Assembly (NCBI GenBank): GCA_023404345.1
Contig: JAEYCB010000046.1
Coordinates: 1 to 64,000 of the forward strand
DNA length: 64,000 bases
Reading direction: 5' to 3'
Source of the DNA: Bacillota bacterium
Lineage (GTDB): Bacteria; Bacillota; Clostridia; Christensenellales; Aristaeellaceae
Shown: one piece after another, positions 18,257-27,276 of the stretch
Position numbering within the stretch: the first letter of the stretch is position 1
Layout: each line of letters opens with the position of its first letter
Notes under the pieces: generated by a model
Seen by the model: only the letters and a program-made list of their open reading frames with translations
Database searches by the model: none
Told to the model about the DNA's origin: nothing
Translations under genes and position numbers: made by a program

Positions 18257-18637
18257 ATGGACATCATTCTCACCAATGCGGGCGGCCAACCCATCTACGA
18301 CCAGATTGTATCGCAGATCAAGGCGCAGATTCTCTCCGGCAAGCTCAAGGAAGGCGATGCTCTGCCTTCCCTGCGCACATTGGCCAAGGAGCTGCGCATC
18401 AGCGTGATCACCACCAAGCGCGCCTATGAGGAGCTGGAACGCGAGGGCTTTATCGTAAGCCTGACCGGCAAAGGCAGTTTTGTGGCGGGTGCGAATACCG
18501 AGCTGATCCGTGAGGAACACCTGCGCCGTCTGGAGGACCATCTGCGCGAGGCGGTGGCCCTGTCGCGCCTGTGCAATCTGGATTTGGATGGTCTCACCGG
18601 TATTTTAAGCATGCTCTATAAGGAGGAGGACCTATGA
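18257..18637 (+). CDS. GntR family regulator, YtrA subfamily
   Basis: A 126-residue regulator with an N-terminal GntR winged HTH (PIYDQIVSQIKAQILSGKLKEGDALPS, ELRISVITTKRAYEELEREGFI) and a short helical C-terminal dimerisation part. This is the YtrA architecture, normally found next to ABC exporters it represses. ATG at 18257 follows AGTGGAGG. The stop overlaps the ATPase start (ATGA), so the genes are coupled. Confidence 0.92.
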   Translation: MDIILTNAGGQPIYDQIVSQIKAQILSGKLKEGDALPSLRTLAKELRISVITTKRAYEELEREGFIVSLTGKGSFVAGANTELIREEHLRRLEDHLREAVALSRLCNLDLDGLTGILSMLYKEEDL

Positions 18638-19473
18638 ACAACGCCCTGGAAATCACGGGGCTGACCAAACGCTACCCCGGCTTTACGCTGGACCATCTTA
18701 CCTTTTCTTTGCCCGAAGGCTGCATCATGGGTCTGATCGGGGAAAATGGTGCGGGTAAAACCACCGCGCTCAAGTTGATGCTGGGTCTGGCGCGTCCCGA
18801 CGCGGGCAACGTGCGATTGCTTAGCCGCGCCGCAGCAGACCGCGAAACCAAGGAACACCTGGGCGTAGTGATGGACGAATGCGGCTTTCCCGAAAACCTG
18901 ACGTTCCATGACGTGGACGCCATTTTGAGCCGCTGCTACCGCACCTGGGACACACTGCGCTTTCAGGGCTGGGCCGATCGCTTTGAGCTTCCCCGCAAAA
19001 AGCCTGTTAAAGCCTTTTCACGTGGTATGCGGATGAAGCTGTCCATCGCGGCGGCTCTATCGCACGACAGCCGGCTTTTGCTGCTGGATGAAGCCACGAG
19101 CGGTCTTGACCCTGTTGTGCGCGACGAGATGCTGGACGTGCTGCGCGATTTTATCCAGGACGAACGCCGGTCGGTGCTGCTGTCCTCGCACATCATCAGC
19201 GATCTGGAGAAGGTGTGCGATTACGTAACCTTCCTGCACAAGGGGCGGCTGCTGCTTTCCGAGCCCAAGGATGATCTGCTGGACCGCTATGTGCTGGCAA
19301 AAGCCCCAGAGGAGGAGCTGCGCCGCCTGGACCCTGCGGCAGTTGTGGGTATACGCGCCGGCCGCTTCGGAGCCGAGGCGCTGATCCTGCGCAGCGCGCT
19401 GCCCGGCGGCATGGTGCATCAGCCGGCCACATTGGAGGACATCATGCTTTACCATATCAAGGAGGAACATTGA
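18634..19473 (+). CDS. ABC transporter ATP-binding protein
   Basis: A 279-residue ATPase with Walker A GENGAGKTTALK, signature-like AFSRGMRMKLSIAAAL, Walker B LLLLDEATSGLDP and the H-loop SSHIISDLE. It belongs to the drug or peptide exporter type (YtrB/BcrA-like). It pairs with the permease one base downstream. Substrate unknown; YtrA-type control suggests response to wall-active antibiotics, which is inference. Confidence 0.93.
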   Translation: MNNALEITGLTKRYPGFTLDHLTFSLPEGCIMGLIGENGAGKTTALKLMLGLARPDAGNVRLLSRAAADRETKEHLGVVMDECGFPENLTFHDVDAILSRCYRTWDTLRFQGWADRFELPRKKPVKAFSRGMRMKLSIAAALSHDSRLLLLDEATSGLDPVVRDEMLDVLRDFIQDERRSVLLSSHIISDLEKVCDYVTFLHKGRLLLSEPKDDLLDRYVLAKAPEEELRRLDPAAVVGIRAGRFGAEALILRSALPGGMVHQPATLEDIMLYHIKEEH

Positions 19474-19474
19474 G

Positions 19475-20068
19475 ATGAAAGGACTTCTGATGAAGGACCT
19501 GCTCAACCTCAAGCAGACGATGCGTGTATGGCTGCTTCTGCTGGCACTGTTTATCGTGATCGGCTTTGCCCAGCAGAGCCCGCTTTATGTGGGCAGCATG
19601 CTGACGGTTATGCTGCTGTTGCTCCCGGTGAATGCTCTGGCTTACGACGAAAACTGCAAGTGGGAACCCTACGCCCTCACCATGCCCGTCACGCGGCGTG
19701 ACCTGGCGCTGAGCAAATACCTGCTGGTGCTGCTGGGCGCAGCGGTGATGGCTCCGCTGTCGGCGGTCTGCTCGCTGATGATGGGCGTAGAGGCGCAGGA
19801 GGTGCTGTCTATCATCGGTTTGTTGCTGTCGGTAGGGCTGTGCATGGTTTCCATCATGCTGCCGCTGTTGTTTCGCTTCGGTGTGCAGAAAGGACGCATG
19901 ATTATGATCGTACTGGTATTGCTGCCCGTTGCGGTGACAGCTGCGTTTCCCGGCGCATTCACGGCAGCCCTGCCCAACGGCGCCGGATGGCTGCCTCTGG
20001 CGGCGTTTGTGCTGCTGGCGCTTTCCGCCGCCATATCGGTGCGGGTGTGCGAGCGCAAGGAGTATTGA
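19475..20068 (+). CDS. ABC-2 type transporter permease
   Basis: A 197-residue membrane protein with about six hydrophobic helices. After the first two it carries the sequence YDENCKWEPYALTMPVTRRDLALSKYLL, typical of ABC-2 permeases that partner YtrA-regulated ATPases. It starts one base after the ATPase stop. A converging hairpin ends the operon. Confidence 0.85.
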   Translation: MKGLLMKDLLNLKQTMRVWLLLLALFIVIGFAQQSPLYVGSMLTVMLLLLPVNALAYDENCKWEPYALTMPVTRRDLALSKYLLVLLGAAVMAPLSAVCSLMMGVEAQEVLSIIGLLLSVGLCMVSIMLPLLFRFGVQKGRMIMIVLVLLPVAVTAAFPGAFTAALPNGAGWLPLAAFVLLALSAAISVRVCERKEY

Positions 20069-20086
20069 TGACTTACGAATAGCACA

Positions 20087-20128
20087 GCGCCGCGACATGG
20101 GCATTTTTCCCTCTGCCGCGGCGCGTTT
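20087..20128. terminator. Hairpin between convergent ABC permease and XRE genes
   Basis: GCGCCGCG pairs with CGCGGCGC across a 22-base loop containing TTTTT, followed by GTTTGTTATT. Probably terminates both transcripts. Confidence 0.55.
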
Positions 20129-20129
20129 G

Positions 20130-20348
20130 TTATTCTTCCGTCTCTCCCGGCACATAGGCCAGCAGGTCCCCCGGCTGGCAGTCCAGCGCCCGGCACAGCC
20201 TGTCCAGCGTGCTGAAGCGGATGGCACGCGCCCGGCCGGTTTTCAGGATGCTGAGGTTGGCCAGCGTGATGTCTACCTTGGCCGCCAGCTCGCTTAGGGT
20301 CATCTTGCGTCGGGCCAGCATCATATCCAGATTGACTTGTATCGCCAT
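20130..20348 (-). CDS. XRE family regulator, YozG type
   Basis: A 72-residue single-domain Cro/C1 HTH protein (ARRKMTLSELAAKVDITLANLSILKTGR). Its length and its partner, a DUF2975 membrane protein 11 bases upstream, are typical of the YozG pair. ATG at 20348 was chosen; a longer open frame upstream overlaps the DUF2975 gene and is not needed. It probably represses its own operon. Confidence 0.88.
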   Translation of the reverse strand: MAIQVNLDMMLARRKMTLSELAAKVDITLANLSILKTGRARAIRFSTLDRLCRALDCQPGDLLAYVPGETEE

Positions 20349-20359
20349 GGCTGCCTCCC

Positions 20360-20839
20360 TCACACCGTCATTTCGTTTTCTTCGCGCAGAAGGGCGGCGC
20401 TGCGGCACAAACCGCTCAGGGCGAAGCTGGCCAGTCCTGCCGTGCCTGTAACAAACATAAGCCCAAGGCCCGTCATTGTCAAAAACGGCGGAAGGGCCTG
20501 ACTGATCCACAGGAAGACGCCCAATCCCACGCACAGTCCAAAACACGCCGCGGACAGCTGCCAGATGTGCCTGAAGCGCTCGGCATTAACCACCACAAAA
20601 GCTTTTCCCCGGCCGATTGTGCCAAATATCTGCCACAGAAGCGCCAGTGCAGCAAGTGTGGGAAGTGCAAGCAGCCACCCAAAGCCTACGCCCCAACCGT
20701 ACCAGGCCGCCAAATCCGGCCGTGCGGCGCATACATGCGCCATATACAGGGGCACAAAGCGAAGAACCACCACCAGCACAGCGCAGGCGCACAAAATCAG
20801 CGCTGCCCTGAGCAGTCTGGCTACCGTCGTGTTTTTCAT
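20360..20839 (-). CDS. DUF2975 membrane protein
   Basis: A 159-residue protein with four predicted membrane helices and the loop GRGKAFVVVNAERFRHI, a DUF2975 hallmark. The function is unknown. It forms an operon with the YozG-type XRE gene. The promoter region just upstream is very AT-rich. Confidence 0.85.
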   Translation of the reverse strand: MKNTTVARLLRAALILCACAVLVVVLRFVPLYMAHVCAARPDLAAWYGWGVGFGWLLALPTLAALALLWQIFGTIGRGKAFVVVNAERFRHIWQLSAACFGLCVGLGVFLWISQALPPFLTMTGLGLMFVTGTAGLASFALSGLCRSAALLREENEMTV

Positions 20840-20887
20840 GCAAAAGCCCTCCTTTTTTTATTGGGTTGAACAGATGATAGCACAAAG

Positions 20888-20927
20888 TTTATCGTTTATC
20901 AATAATATTTTATTGTAATTCGATAAA
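20888..20927. promoter_or_regulatory. AT-rich inverted repeat upstream of the DUF2975/XRE operon
   Basis: TTTATCG (20888-20894) and CGATAAA (20921-20927) are perfect inverted repeats 26 bases apart around TATCAATAATATTTTATTG. This is the likely promoter-operator of the XRE operon. Confidence 0.5.
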
Positions 20928-20943
20928 TCCAGAGATAAGAAAA

Positions 20944-20976
20944 GCCCGCACGGCGTTTACCGTGCGGGCCAGTTTT
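20944..20976 (-). terminator. Terminator of groESL
   Basis: GCCCGCACGG and CCGTGCGGGC form a perfect 10-bp stem with a six-base loop. On the minus strand it is followed by TTTTCTT. Confidence 0.85.
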
Positions 20977-20992
20977 CCGTTTGATATTCGGC

Positions 20993-22624
20993 TTAGTACA
21001 TGCCGCCCATGCCAGCGGGGCCACCGGCAGGAGCAGCGGGTTCGGGAGCGGGAATGTCGGCGACGAGGCTCTCAGTGGTCAGCACCATCGCGGCCACGCT
21101 CGCGGCGTTCTGCAGCGCGGAACGGGTGACCTTGGTCGGGTCGATGATGCCGCGCTCGATCATGTCCACATACTCGCCCTTGAGCGCGTCATAGCCGTAG
21201 CCGTTCTTGTGGCTGCTCTTGACGTTCTCCACGATCACGCTGCCGTCGATACCGGCGTTCTTGCTGATCTGACGCAGGGGCTCTTCCAGAGCGCGCACCA
21301 CGATTTCCACACCGGTCTTGGCGTCACCGGCATAGTTGGCCAGCTCAGCCTGCACAGCAGGCAGGACGTTGAGCAGCGCGATGCCGCCGCCAGGCACGAT
21401 GCCCTCTTCCACAGCGGCGCGGGTCGCAGCCAGAGCGTCTTCGATGCGCAGCTTGCGCTCCTTCATCTCAATTTCGGTAGCGGCGCCCACCTGGATGACG
21501 GCCACGCCGCCAGCCAGCTTGGCCAGACGCTCCTGGAGCTTTTCCTTATCGTAATCGCTGGTGGTGTCCTCGATCTGGCTGCGGATGGAGGCAACGCGCG
21601 CGGCGATGTCTTCCTTGCTGCCGGCGCCTTCCACGATGGTGGTGTTCTCTTTGTCCACCTTCACCTGACGGGCGCTGCCCAGCATGTCGATGGTAGCTTC
21701 CTTGAGCTCCATGCCCAGTTCATCGCTGATGACCTGGCCGCCAGTGAGCACGGCGATGTCACGCAGCATTTCCTTGCGGCGGTCGCCAAAGCCGGGGGCC
21801 TTGACCGCAACGCAGGTGAAGGTGCCGCGCAGCTTGTTGACAACCAGCGTGGCCAGAGCCTCGCCCTCCACGTCCTCGGCGATGATGAGCAACTTCTTGC
21901 CAGACTGCACCACCTGCTCCAGCACGGGCAGGATCTCCTGAATATTGGAAATTTTCTTGTCGGTGATGAGGATGTAGGGGTTGTCGAGAACCGCTTCCAT
22001 CTTCTCGGTATCGGTGACCATGTAGGCGCTGGCATAGCCGCGGTCAAACTGCATGCCTTCCACGGTGGTCATTTCGGTGCGCATGGTCTTGCTTTCCTCA
22101 ACGGTGATCACGCCGTCGTTTCCCACGGTTTCCATGGCCTCGGAGATCAGCTTGCCGATGGCTTCGTCGCCGGCAGAAATGCTGGCCACCTGCGCGATGG
22201 ACTGCTTGCCCGTGATGGGCTGGCTCAGCTTGGCCAGAGCGTCCACGGCGGCGCTCACGCCTGCCTCGATGCCGCGCTTGAGCACCATGGGATTGGCGCC
22301 GGCGGCCAGGTTGCGCAGGCCCTCACGGATGATGGCCTGAGCCAGCAGGGTAGCGGTGGTGGTGCCGTCGCCGGCCACGTCGTTGGTCTTGGTGGAAACT
22401 TCCTTCACCAGCTGGGCGCCCATGTTCTCAAAGGGATCTTCCAGCTCGATTTCCTTGGCGATGGTCACGCCGTCGTTGGTGATGAGGGGCGCGCCGAACT
22501 TCTTGTCCAGCACAACGTTGCGGCCCTTGGGGCCAAGGGTGATCTTAACGGTATCCGCCAGGGCGTTTACGCCTTTTTCCAGCGCGCGGCGGGCTTCCTC
22601 GCCGTACTTAATCTGCTTTGCCAT
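20993..22624 (-). CDS. groEL: Chaperonin GroEL
   Basis: The 543-residue large chaperonin subunit that folds proteins in an ATP-driven 14-mer. Typical motifs include KEIELEDPFENMGAQLVKEV, the ATP-site GDGTTTATLLAQAI and VVKAPGFGDRR-like VAVKAPGFGDRRK. It ends with the Gly-Met tail AGMGGMY. It follows groES by 47 bases, and both lie behind a CIRCE operator. Confidence 0.98.
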   Translation of the reverse strand: MAKQIKYGEEARRALEKGVNALADTVKITLGPKGRNVVLDKKFGAPLITNDGVTIAKEIELEDPFENMGAQLVKEVSTKTNDVAGDGTTTATLLAQAIIREGLRNLAAGANPMVLKRGIEAGVSAAVDALAKLSQPITGKQSIAQVASISAGDEAIGKLISEAMETVGNDGVITVEESKTMRTEMTTVEGMQFDRGYASAYMVTDTEKMEAVLDNPYILITDKKISNIQEILPVLEQVVQSGKKLLIIAEDVEGEALATLVVNKLRGTFTCVAVKAPGFGDRRKEMLRDIAVLTGGQVISDELGMELKEATIDMLGSARQVKVDKENTTIVEGAGSKEDIAARVASIRSQIEDTTSDYDKEKLQERLAKLAGGVAVIQVGAATEIEMKERKLRIEDALAATRAAVEEGIVPGGGIALLNVLPAVQAELANYAGDAKTGVEIVVRALEEPLRQISKNAGIDGSVIVENVKSSHKNGYGYDALKGEYVDMIERGIIDPTKVTRSALQNAASVAAMVLTTESLVADIPAPEPAAPAGGPAGMGGMY

Positions 22625-22671
22625 AATGATGTTCCTCCTCTAGAGATATTGCGTCGCTCAAAAAAACCGGA

Positions 22672-22956
22672 TCATTCCACGGTGGCCAGAATGTCGCTCT
22701 GGCGCACGATGATAAGCTCCTGTCCGTCGATCTTGACCTCGGTGCCGGCATACTTGGAGTAAATCACCTTATCGCCGGGCTTTACGTTCATCACGATTTC
22801 CTTGCCGTCCACCATGCCGCCGGGGCCCACGGCCAGCACCTCTGCCATCTGGGGCTTCTCCTTGGCGGTGCCGGTGAGCAAAATGCCGCTCTTGGTGGTT
22901 TCTTCCATCTCAACGTTCTTGATGACCACACGGTCGCCCAAAGGCTTAACGTTCAT
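22672..22956 (-). CDS. groES: Co-chaperonin GroES
   Basis: The 94-residue lid of GroEL. The mobile loop EETTKSGILLTGTAKEKP and the roof sequence VGPGGMVDG are present. ATG at 22956 follows GGGAGGATACAGTG; upstream in-frame starts would overlap the CIRCE region. It is expressed with groEL under HrcA control. Confidence 0.97.
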   Translation of the reverse strand: MNVKPLGDRVVIKNVEMEETTKSGILLTGTAKEKPQMAEVLAVGPGGMVDGKEIVMNVKPGDKVIYSKYAGTEVKIDGQELIIVRQSDILATVE

Positions 22957-22999
22957 CACTGTATCCTCCCTGTCCATATCGATTGTGGTTTCGGTCTTG

Positions 23000-23066
23000 T
23001 TAGCACTCATACTAAACGAGTGCTAACAACAGTCCTTACTATACGTTATTTCCTGCCAAGTGGCAA
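23000..23066 (-). promoter_or_regulatory. CIRCE operator and sigma-A promoter of groESL
   Basis: TTAGCACTC (23000-23008), nine bases, GAGTGCTAA (23018-23026): a perfect CIRCE element bound by HrcA. Upstream on the minus strand, TTGCCA (23066-23061) and TATAGT (23043-23038) are 17 bases apart, so the operator sits just after the start site. Confidence 0.95.
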
Positions 23067-23249
23067 GCCGCTATTCACCTGTTTTTTGGCTCTGCGGGCG
23101 AAAAAAAGATTTCCATTATGCTGTTGAATCTTAATTTCTCGAATTATTTTCAATTATCTATTGTTTTCTTTATATTTCTTTTGTATTTGAATCGTGCGGA
23201 AGGACAGCCCTGTGGTACAATAGCAAAGCAACCGAAAGGAGAGGATTTC

Positions 23250-24326
23250 ATGCCCGTCTGTGAGCCGCTGCTTGCCTGGTACGACGCTTTCCGGCGCGAC
23301 CTGCCCTGGCGCCACACCCGCGATCCCTACCGCATCTGGCTGTCGGAAATCATGCTGCAGCAGACCCGCACGGAAACCGTAAAAACCTATTATGAGCGGT
23401 TTTTGACGCTCTTTCCCACCGTGGCGGACCTGGCACGGGCGCCTCAGGAGCAGGTGCTCAAAGCCTGGGAGGGGCTGGGGTACTACAGCCGTGCGCGCAA
23501 CCTGCAAAAAGCGGCGCAAACGGTTGTGACCGAACACCACGGCATGTTTCCCGCAAGCTATGAAGGGCTTTTGTCCCTGCCGGGGGTGGGCCCCTACACC
23601 GCGGGAGCGATTGGCAGCATCGCCTTCGAGCTGCGCGTGCCGGCGGTGGACGGCAACGTGTACCGCGTGGCCTCGCGCTTCTACGGCGTGCGGGAGGACG
23701 TGGGCCGTCCAGACGTGCAGCGCCGCATCCGCGACCTGGTATCGGCCGACATCCCGGCAGACCGTCCCGGAGACTACAATCAGGCCCTGATGGAGCTGGG
23801 CGCCACCCTGTGCCATCCCGGCGAGCCAGACTGTGCCTCCTGCCCGTGGCGCTGCCTGTGTGACGCAGCGCGCGAGGGCGACGCGGCGCTTTTGCCCATA
23901 CACGAAAAAAAACGTCCGCCCAAGCGGGTGGACGTGGCCGTATGCCTGCTGACGCGGGACAGCCGCGTGTTGGTGACCCGCCGGGGAGAGCGCATGCTGG
24001 GCGGCCTGTATGTATTCTGGCTTATGGAGGACGAAACGCACCCGGAACGTGCCGAAGCCCTGCTGCGCGAGACGGGTTTTCCCTGCCGATTCGCCGGGGA
24101 ACTGGGGCAGGCGCGTCATGTGTTTACCCATCGGGTATGGGAAATGCAGCTATGGCATTTTTCTCTGGAGAATGAGCCCTCGCCGCAGGCGTTGGAAGTC
24201 TGCGGCGGCCGCATGGTCACGCGGGAAGAGCTTTGCGCGCTGCCCCTGCCCACGGCCATGCGCGCGGCGGCGCAGGCGGCGCAGGCGCTGCTCCAGCGCC
24301 CGTCAAGCCCGGCCCAAAACGGCTGA
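23250..24326 (+). CDS. mutY: A/G-specific adenine glycosylase MutY
   Basis: Removes adenine mispaired with 8-oxoguanine. The 358-residue protein has the HhH-GPD region (LLSLPGVGPYTAGAIGSIAF, catalytic Asp in AVDGNVYRV) and the [4Fe-4S] cysteines in CHPGEPDCASCPWRCLC (C-x6-C-x2-C-x5-C). A C-terminal NUDIX-like domain for 8-oxoG recognition begins near RVDVAVCLL. ATG at 23250 has GAAAGGAGAGG upstream; longer in-frame extensions pass through AT-rich non-coding sequence. Confidence 0.95.
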   Translation: MPVCEPLLAWYDAFRRDLPWRHTRDPYRIWLSEIMLQQTRTETVKTYYERFLTLFPTVADLARAPQEQVLKAWEGLGYYSRARNLQKAAQTVVTEHHGMFPASYEGLLSLPGVGPYTAGAIGSIAFELRVPAVDGNVYRVASRFYGVREDVGRPDVQRRIRDLVSADIPADRPGDYNQALMELGATLCHPGEPDCASCPWRCLCDAAREGDAALLPIHEKKRPPKRVDVAVCLLTRDSRVLVTRRGERMLGGLYVFWLMEDETHPERAEALLRETGFPCRFAGELGQARHVFTHRVWEMQLWHFSLENEPSPQALEVCGGRMVTREELCALPLPTAMRAAAQAAQALLQRPSSPAQNG

Positions 24327-24366
24327 CCCGCGGCTATCCCCGCCATGCGGGCGCGAAAACGTCGCT

Positions 24367-25323
24367 TCAGCGCCCGCGCCTGCCGGACAGCGCCGCAGCC
24401 AGCGCGGCATAGAGTACACCCGCCACGGGCCACATAATCCAACTTCGCCGCCAGTCGCCAGTGATAAAGCTGTAGGCCAGATAGATGGACACCATGCCAA
24501 GCCAGAAAGCAGCGCTTATGCTGCCATGGCCATGCCGCCTGCGCTTGGCTTCCCGGCTGTAATCGCCTTCCTCCAGCAGCTTTTGCAGGCTTTCCCAGCG
24601 GATGCCCACGCGAATCAGAAACGTAGTTCCAAGCCCTGCCAGCGCCAGCGTCACGCACAGGGCGGCGATTACCGCCACGGCGCTTTCACTTAGCATGGCG
24701 GCTATAATCAGCGGCAAGGCGGCCAGAATGCACAGGCTCACGCCTGCAACGTTCCACCGCCCATAGCGCTCCCGGCTGCTTTCCTGCTGTTCACGGGCCA
24801 TCTGGATCACGGTGCGTGCGGCCTGAATCGGTTCCTTTTCCAGATACTCGTAGCGTTCGGAGGCGATCCTGCAGGACAAAAACACCGCCACCGCACCCGC
24901 TGCCAGCACAAGCAGCGCCGCGATTCCCACCGCGCCTGCCACATTTTCAGAGAGCCGGCCCGCCTCGGCCAGAGCACTGAGCATAAGCAACGGAATGGGC
25001 GCCAGCACGCAGGCAAACACCGCCCAGGCAATGCGGTCCGCCATCGTCTCCTTTAAAGAAAGGAAGGCTTGGCCTTCCTCCATGGTTACGGCGCGCGTAG
25101 CCTCTTGCACGGGCCTGTCCGGCTCGAGGTTATCCCTGAGCAGGCTGTCCGTGCTTACGCCAAACAGCTCCGACATGCGCACCACGCGGTCAAGGTCCGG
25201 CATGGCCTGCCCACTTTCCCATTTTGACACCGCCTGACGGCTTACGTCCAGCCGCTGCGCCAGTTCCTCCTGCGACCATCCGGCCTGTTTGCGAAGCGTG
25301 GTTACTCTTTCCGAAAAGCCCAT
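24367..25323 (-). CDS. XRE family HTH protein with C-terminal membrane domain
   Basis: A 318-residue protein with an N-terminal Cro/C1 HTH (TTLRKQAGWSQEELAQRLDVSRQAVSKWESG), a linker, and a C-terminal half with about six hydrophobic helices in pairs. Such membrane-tethered XRE proteins are frequent in Clostridia, probably sensing envelope state; no ligand is known. It is monocistronic and convergent with mutY. Confidence 0.85.
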   Translation of the reverse strand: MGFSERVTTLRKQAGWSQEELAQRLDVSRQAVSKWESGQAMPDLDRVVRMSELFGVSTDSLLRDNLEPDRPVQEATRAVTMEEGQAFLSLKETMADRIAWAVFACVLAPIPLLMLSALAEAGRLSENVAGAVGIAALLVLAAGAVAVFLSCRIASERYEYLEKEPIQAARTVIQMAREQQESSRERYGRWNVAGVSLCILAALPLIIAAMLSESAVAVIAALCVTLALAGLGTTFLIRVGIRWESLQKLLEEGDYSREAKRRRHGHGSISAAFWLGMVSIYLAYSFITGDWRRSWIMWPVAGVLYAALAAALSGRRGR

Positions 25324-25428
25324 ATGCTGTTCCTCCCTGCTTGTTTCGCGGCGGCATTCGCTGCTGCCGTGGCATCAAGCATAGCGTCAGGGGCGGTTGC
25401 GGCGCAAGCAACTGAGGCTTGCAATCTG

Positions 25429-25905
25429 TCAAGCGACAGTTGCACTGCCTCCTGCTTTCCCGTTTTCTTCAAGGCTGCTGCCGCACCAGCGGCATTTGAC
25501 AGCCTTCTCATGGACGGGCTCACAGCAATAGGGGCACAGGCGCTCTTCCTTCTTTGGCTGCTGGCGTTTGGGCATCAGGCGGTTCATGGCCCTCACCGCC
25601 AGAAACACGCACAGCGCAATGATGAGGAAGTTGATCGCCGCCTGCAAAAACGCTCCATAATTCAGCGTGCCCACGCCTGCCGCCTGCGCCGCCTCTATGG
25701 AGGGGTAGCTTTGAAAGTCCAGCGCCACAAACAGGCCACTCAAATCAGCGCCGCCTGTCAGCAGGCCGATCAGGGGCATGAGGATATCGTTGACAAGCGA
25801 ACTGACAATGCTGGAAAACGCCCCGCCGATCATCACGCCGGTAGCCAGTTCCATAACATTACCCCTGACGCAGAAGCGCCGGAATTCTTCAAAAAATTTT
25901 TTCAT
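25429..25905 (-). CDS. mscL: Large-conductance mechanosensitive channel MscL with zinc-ribbon tail
   Basis: A 158-residue osmotic emergency channel. The N-terminal amphipathic helix KKFFEEFRRFCVRGNVMELATGVMIG and TM1/TM2 are conserved. After the usual end it carries about 30 extra residues with two CxxC pairs (CPYCCEPVHEKAVKCRWCG), a zinc-ribbon-like tail. ATG at 25905 was chosen because the family begins at MKKFFxEF; AGGGAAAACC lies upstream. Confidence 0.93.
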   Translation of the reverse strand: MKKFFEEFRRFCVRGNVMELATGVMIGGAFSSIVSSLVNDILMPLIGLLTGGADLSGLFVALDFQSYPSIEAAQAAGVGTLNYGAFLQAAINFLIIALCVFLAVRAMNRLMPKRQQPKKEERLCPYCCEPVHEKAVKCRWCGSSLEENGKAGGSATVA

Positions 25906-26003
25906 CTGGTTTTCCCTCCAAAACAATACGGTTCCGTTTGTGTGCATATACAACCGGCTAGATCATACCCCGCCGCAAAAGCAAAGTCAATAAAAATCCC
26001 GCG

Positions 26004-26032
26004 TTGTCACGCGGCGCGAAACATGCTACAAT
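26004..26032 (+). promoter_or_regulatory. Promoter of the malic enzyme gene
   Basis: TTGTCA (26004-26009) and TACAAT (26027-26032) with a 17-base spacer, 37 bases before the start codon. Confidence 0.7.
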
Positions 26033-26068
26033 AAGCCGAAAGATCACGAAAACAAGGAGCGGTCGACG

Positions 26069-27262
26069 ATGGATATCTGGGAGGAAGCGCTGGAAAAGCA
26101 CTATGAATGGGCCGGCAAGCTGGAAATCACGCCGCGTGCGCATGTGAAGGATCGAAAGGCCCTGTCGCTGGCCTACACGCCGGGGGTGGCGCAGCCCTGC
26201 CTGGCCATTCGCGATGATCCGGAAAAGTCCTTCCAGCTTACCCGCCGCCACAATCTGGTTGCTGTGGTCACCGATGGCACCGCCGTTCTGGGGCTGGGCG
26301 ACATCGGGCCAGAGGCAGGCATGCCCGTAATGGAGGGCAAGTGCGTGCTGTTCAAGGAATTTGCCGGGGTAGACGCCTTCCCTCTGTGCATCAAGAGCAA
26401 GGACGTGGACGAGATCGTTCGCACGGTCTATCTGCTTTCGGGCAGCTTTGGCGGCATCAATCTGGAGGACATCGGCGCGCCACGCTGCTTTGAAATCGAG
26501 CGGCGGCTCAAGGAGCTGTGCGATATCCCCGTGTTCCATGACGATCAGCATGGCACCGCCGTGGTGGTGGCCGCGGCGCTCCTGAACGCGCTGAAGCTGG
26601 TAAACAAGCGCATAGAGGATATCACCTGCGTGATCAACGGCGCAGGCTCGGCGGGCGTGGCCATTGCGCATCATCTTCTGCACTTTGGCGTGGGCGATCT
26701 GATTCTGCTGGGCCGCCACGGCATCGTGGTAGAGGGCCGCGAGAAGATGAGCCCCGCCCAGGAAGAATTGAGCCATGTGACCAACCGCCGCCACCTGCAC
26801 GGCGGCCTCACCGAGGCACTGGCGGGCGCGGACGTGTTCATCGGCGTGAGCGTGCCCGGCATTGTCACCGGCGACATGATCGGTTTGATGGCACGCGATC
26901 CCATTGTATTCCCCATGGCCAACCCCGTGCCCGAAATCATGCCGGAGGAGGCTCTGCGCGGCGGTGCGGCGGTGGTAGGCACCGGCCGCAGCGACTACGA
27001 CAACCAGATCAACAACGTGCTGGCGTTCCCCGGCATCTTCCGCGGCGCGCTGGACGTGCGCGCTCGCGACATCAACGACGAAATGAAGATGGCCGCCTCC
27101 CGCGCCATCGCCTCGCTGGTATCCGATGAGGAGCTTACGCCCCGCTATATTCTGCCCCAGGCATTCGACCGGCGCGTAGGGCCTGCCGTGGCCCGCGCCG
27201 TGGCCGAGGCAGCCGTACGCAGCGGCGTGGCCCGTCTGCCCTTGCCTGACGCACAGGCGTAA
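26069..27262 (+). CDS. NAD(P)-dependent malic enzyme
   Basis: Oxidative decarboxylation of malate to pyruvate. The 397-residue length is that of the short bacterial form without a phosphotransacetylase domain. Seen: the N-terminal segment SLAYTPGVAQPCL, VTDGTAVLGLGDIGPEAGMPVMEGK, metal site VFHDDQHGTAVV and the Rossmann loop VINGAGSAGVAIAHHLL. ATG at 26069 follows AAGGAGCGG. Coenzyme preference cannot be read with confidence. Confidence 0.93.
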   Translation: MDIWEEALEKHYEWAGKLEITPRAHVKDRKALSLAYTPGVAQPCLAIRDDPEKSFQLTRRHNLVAVVTDGTAVLGLGDIGPEAGMPVMEGKCVLFKEFAGVDAFPLCIKSKDVDEIVRTVYLLSGSFGGINLEDIGAPRCFEIERRLKELCDIPVFHDDQHGTAVVVAAALLNALKLVNKRIEDITCVINGAGSAGVAIAHHLLHFGVGDLILLGRHGIVVEGREKMSPAQEELSHVTNRRHLHGGLTEALAGADVFIGVSVPGIVTGDMIGLMARDPIVFPMANPVPEIMPEEALRGGAAVVGTGRSDYDNQINNVLAFPGIFRGALDVRARDINDEMKMAASRAIASLVSDEELTPRYILPQAFDRRVGPAVARAVAEAAVRSGVARLPLPDAQA

Positions 27263-27276
27263 AGTGCCATGCAAAA

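Noticed and set aside
20981..22762. 593-codon open frame antisense to groEL
   Set aside because: Shadow of a GC-rich, strongly biased gene; the protein has no family similarity, and groEL with CIRCE is certain. Similar long shadows antisense to icd (13917-15038), malic enzyme (25958-27274), VanW (40121-41983) and the M56 gene (55036-56904) were left out for the same reason.
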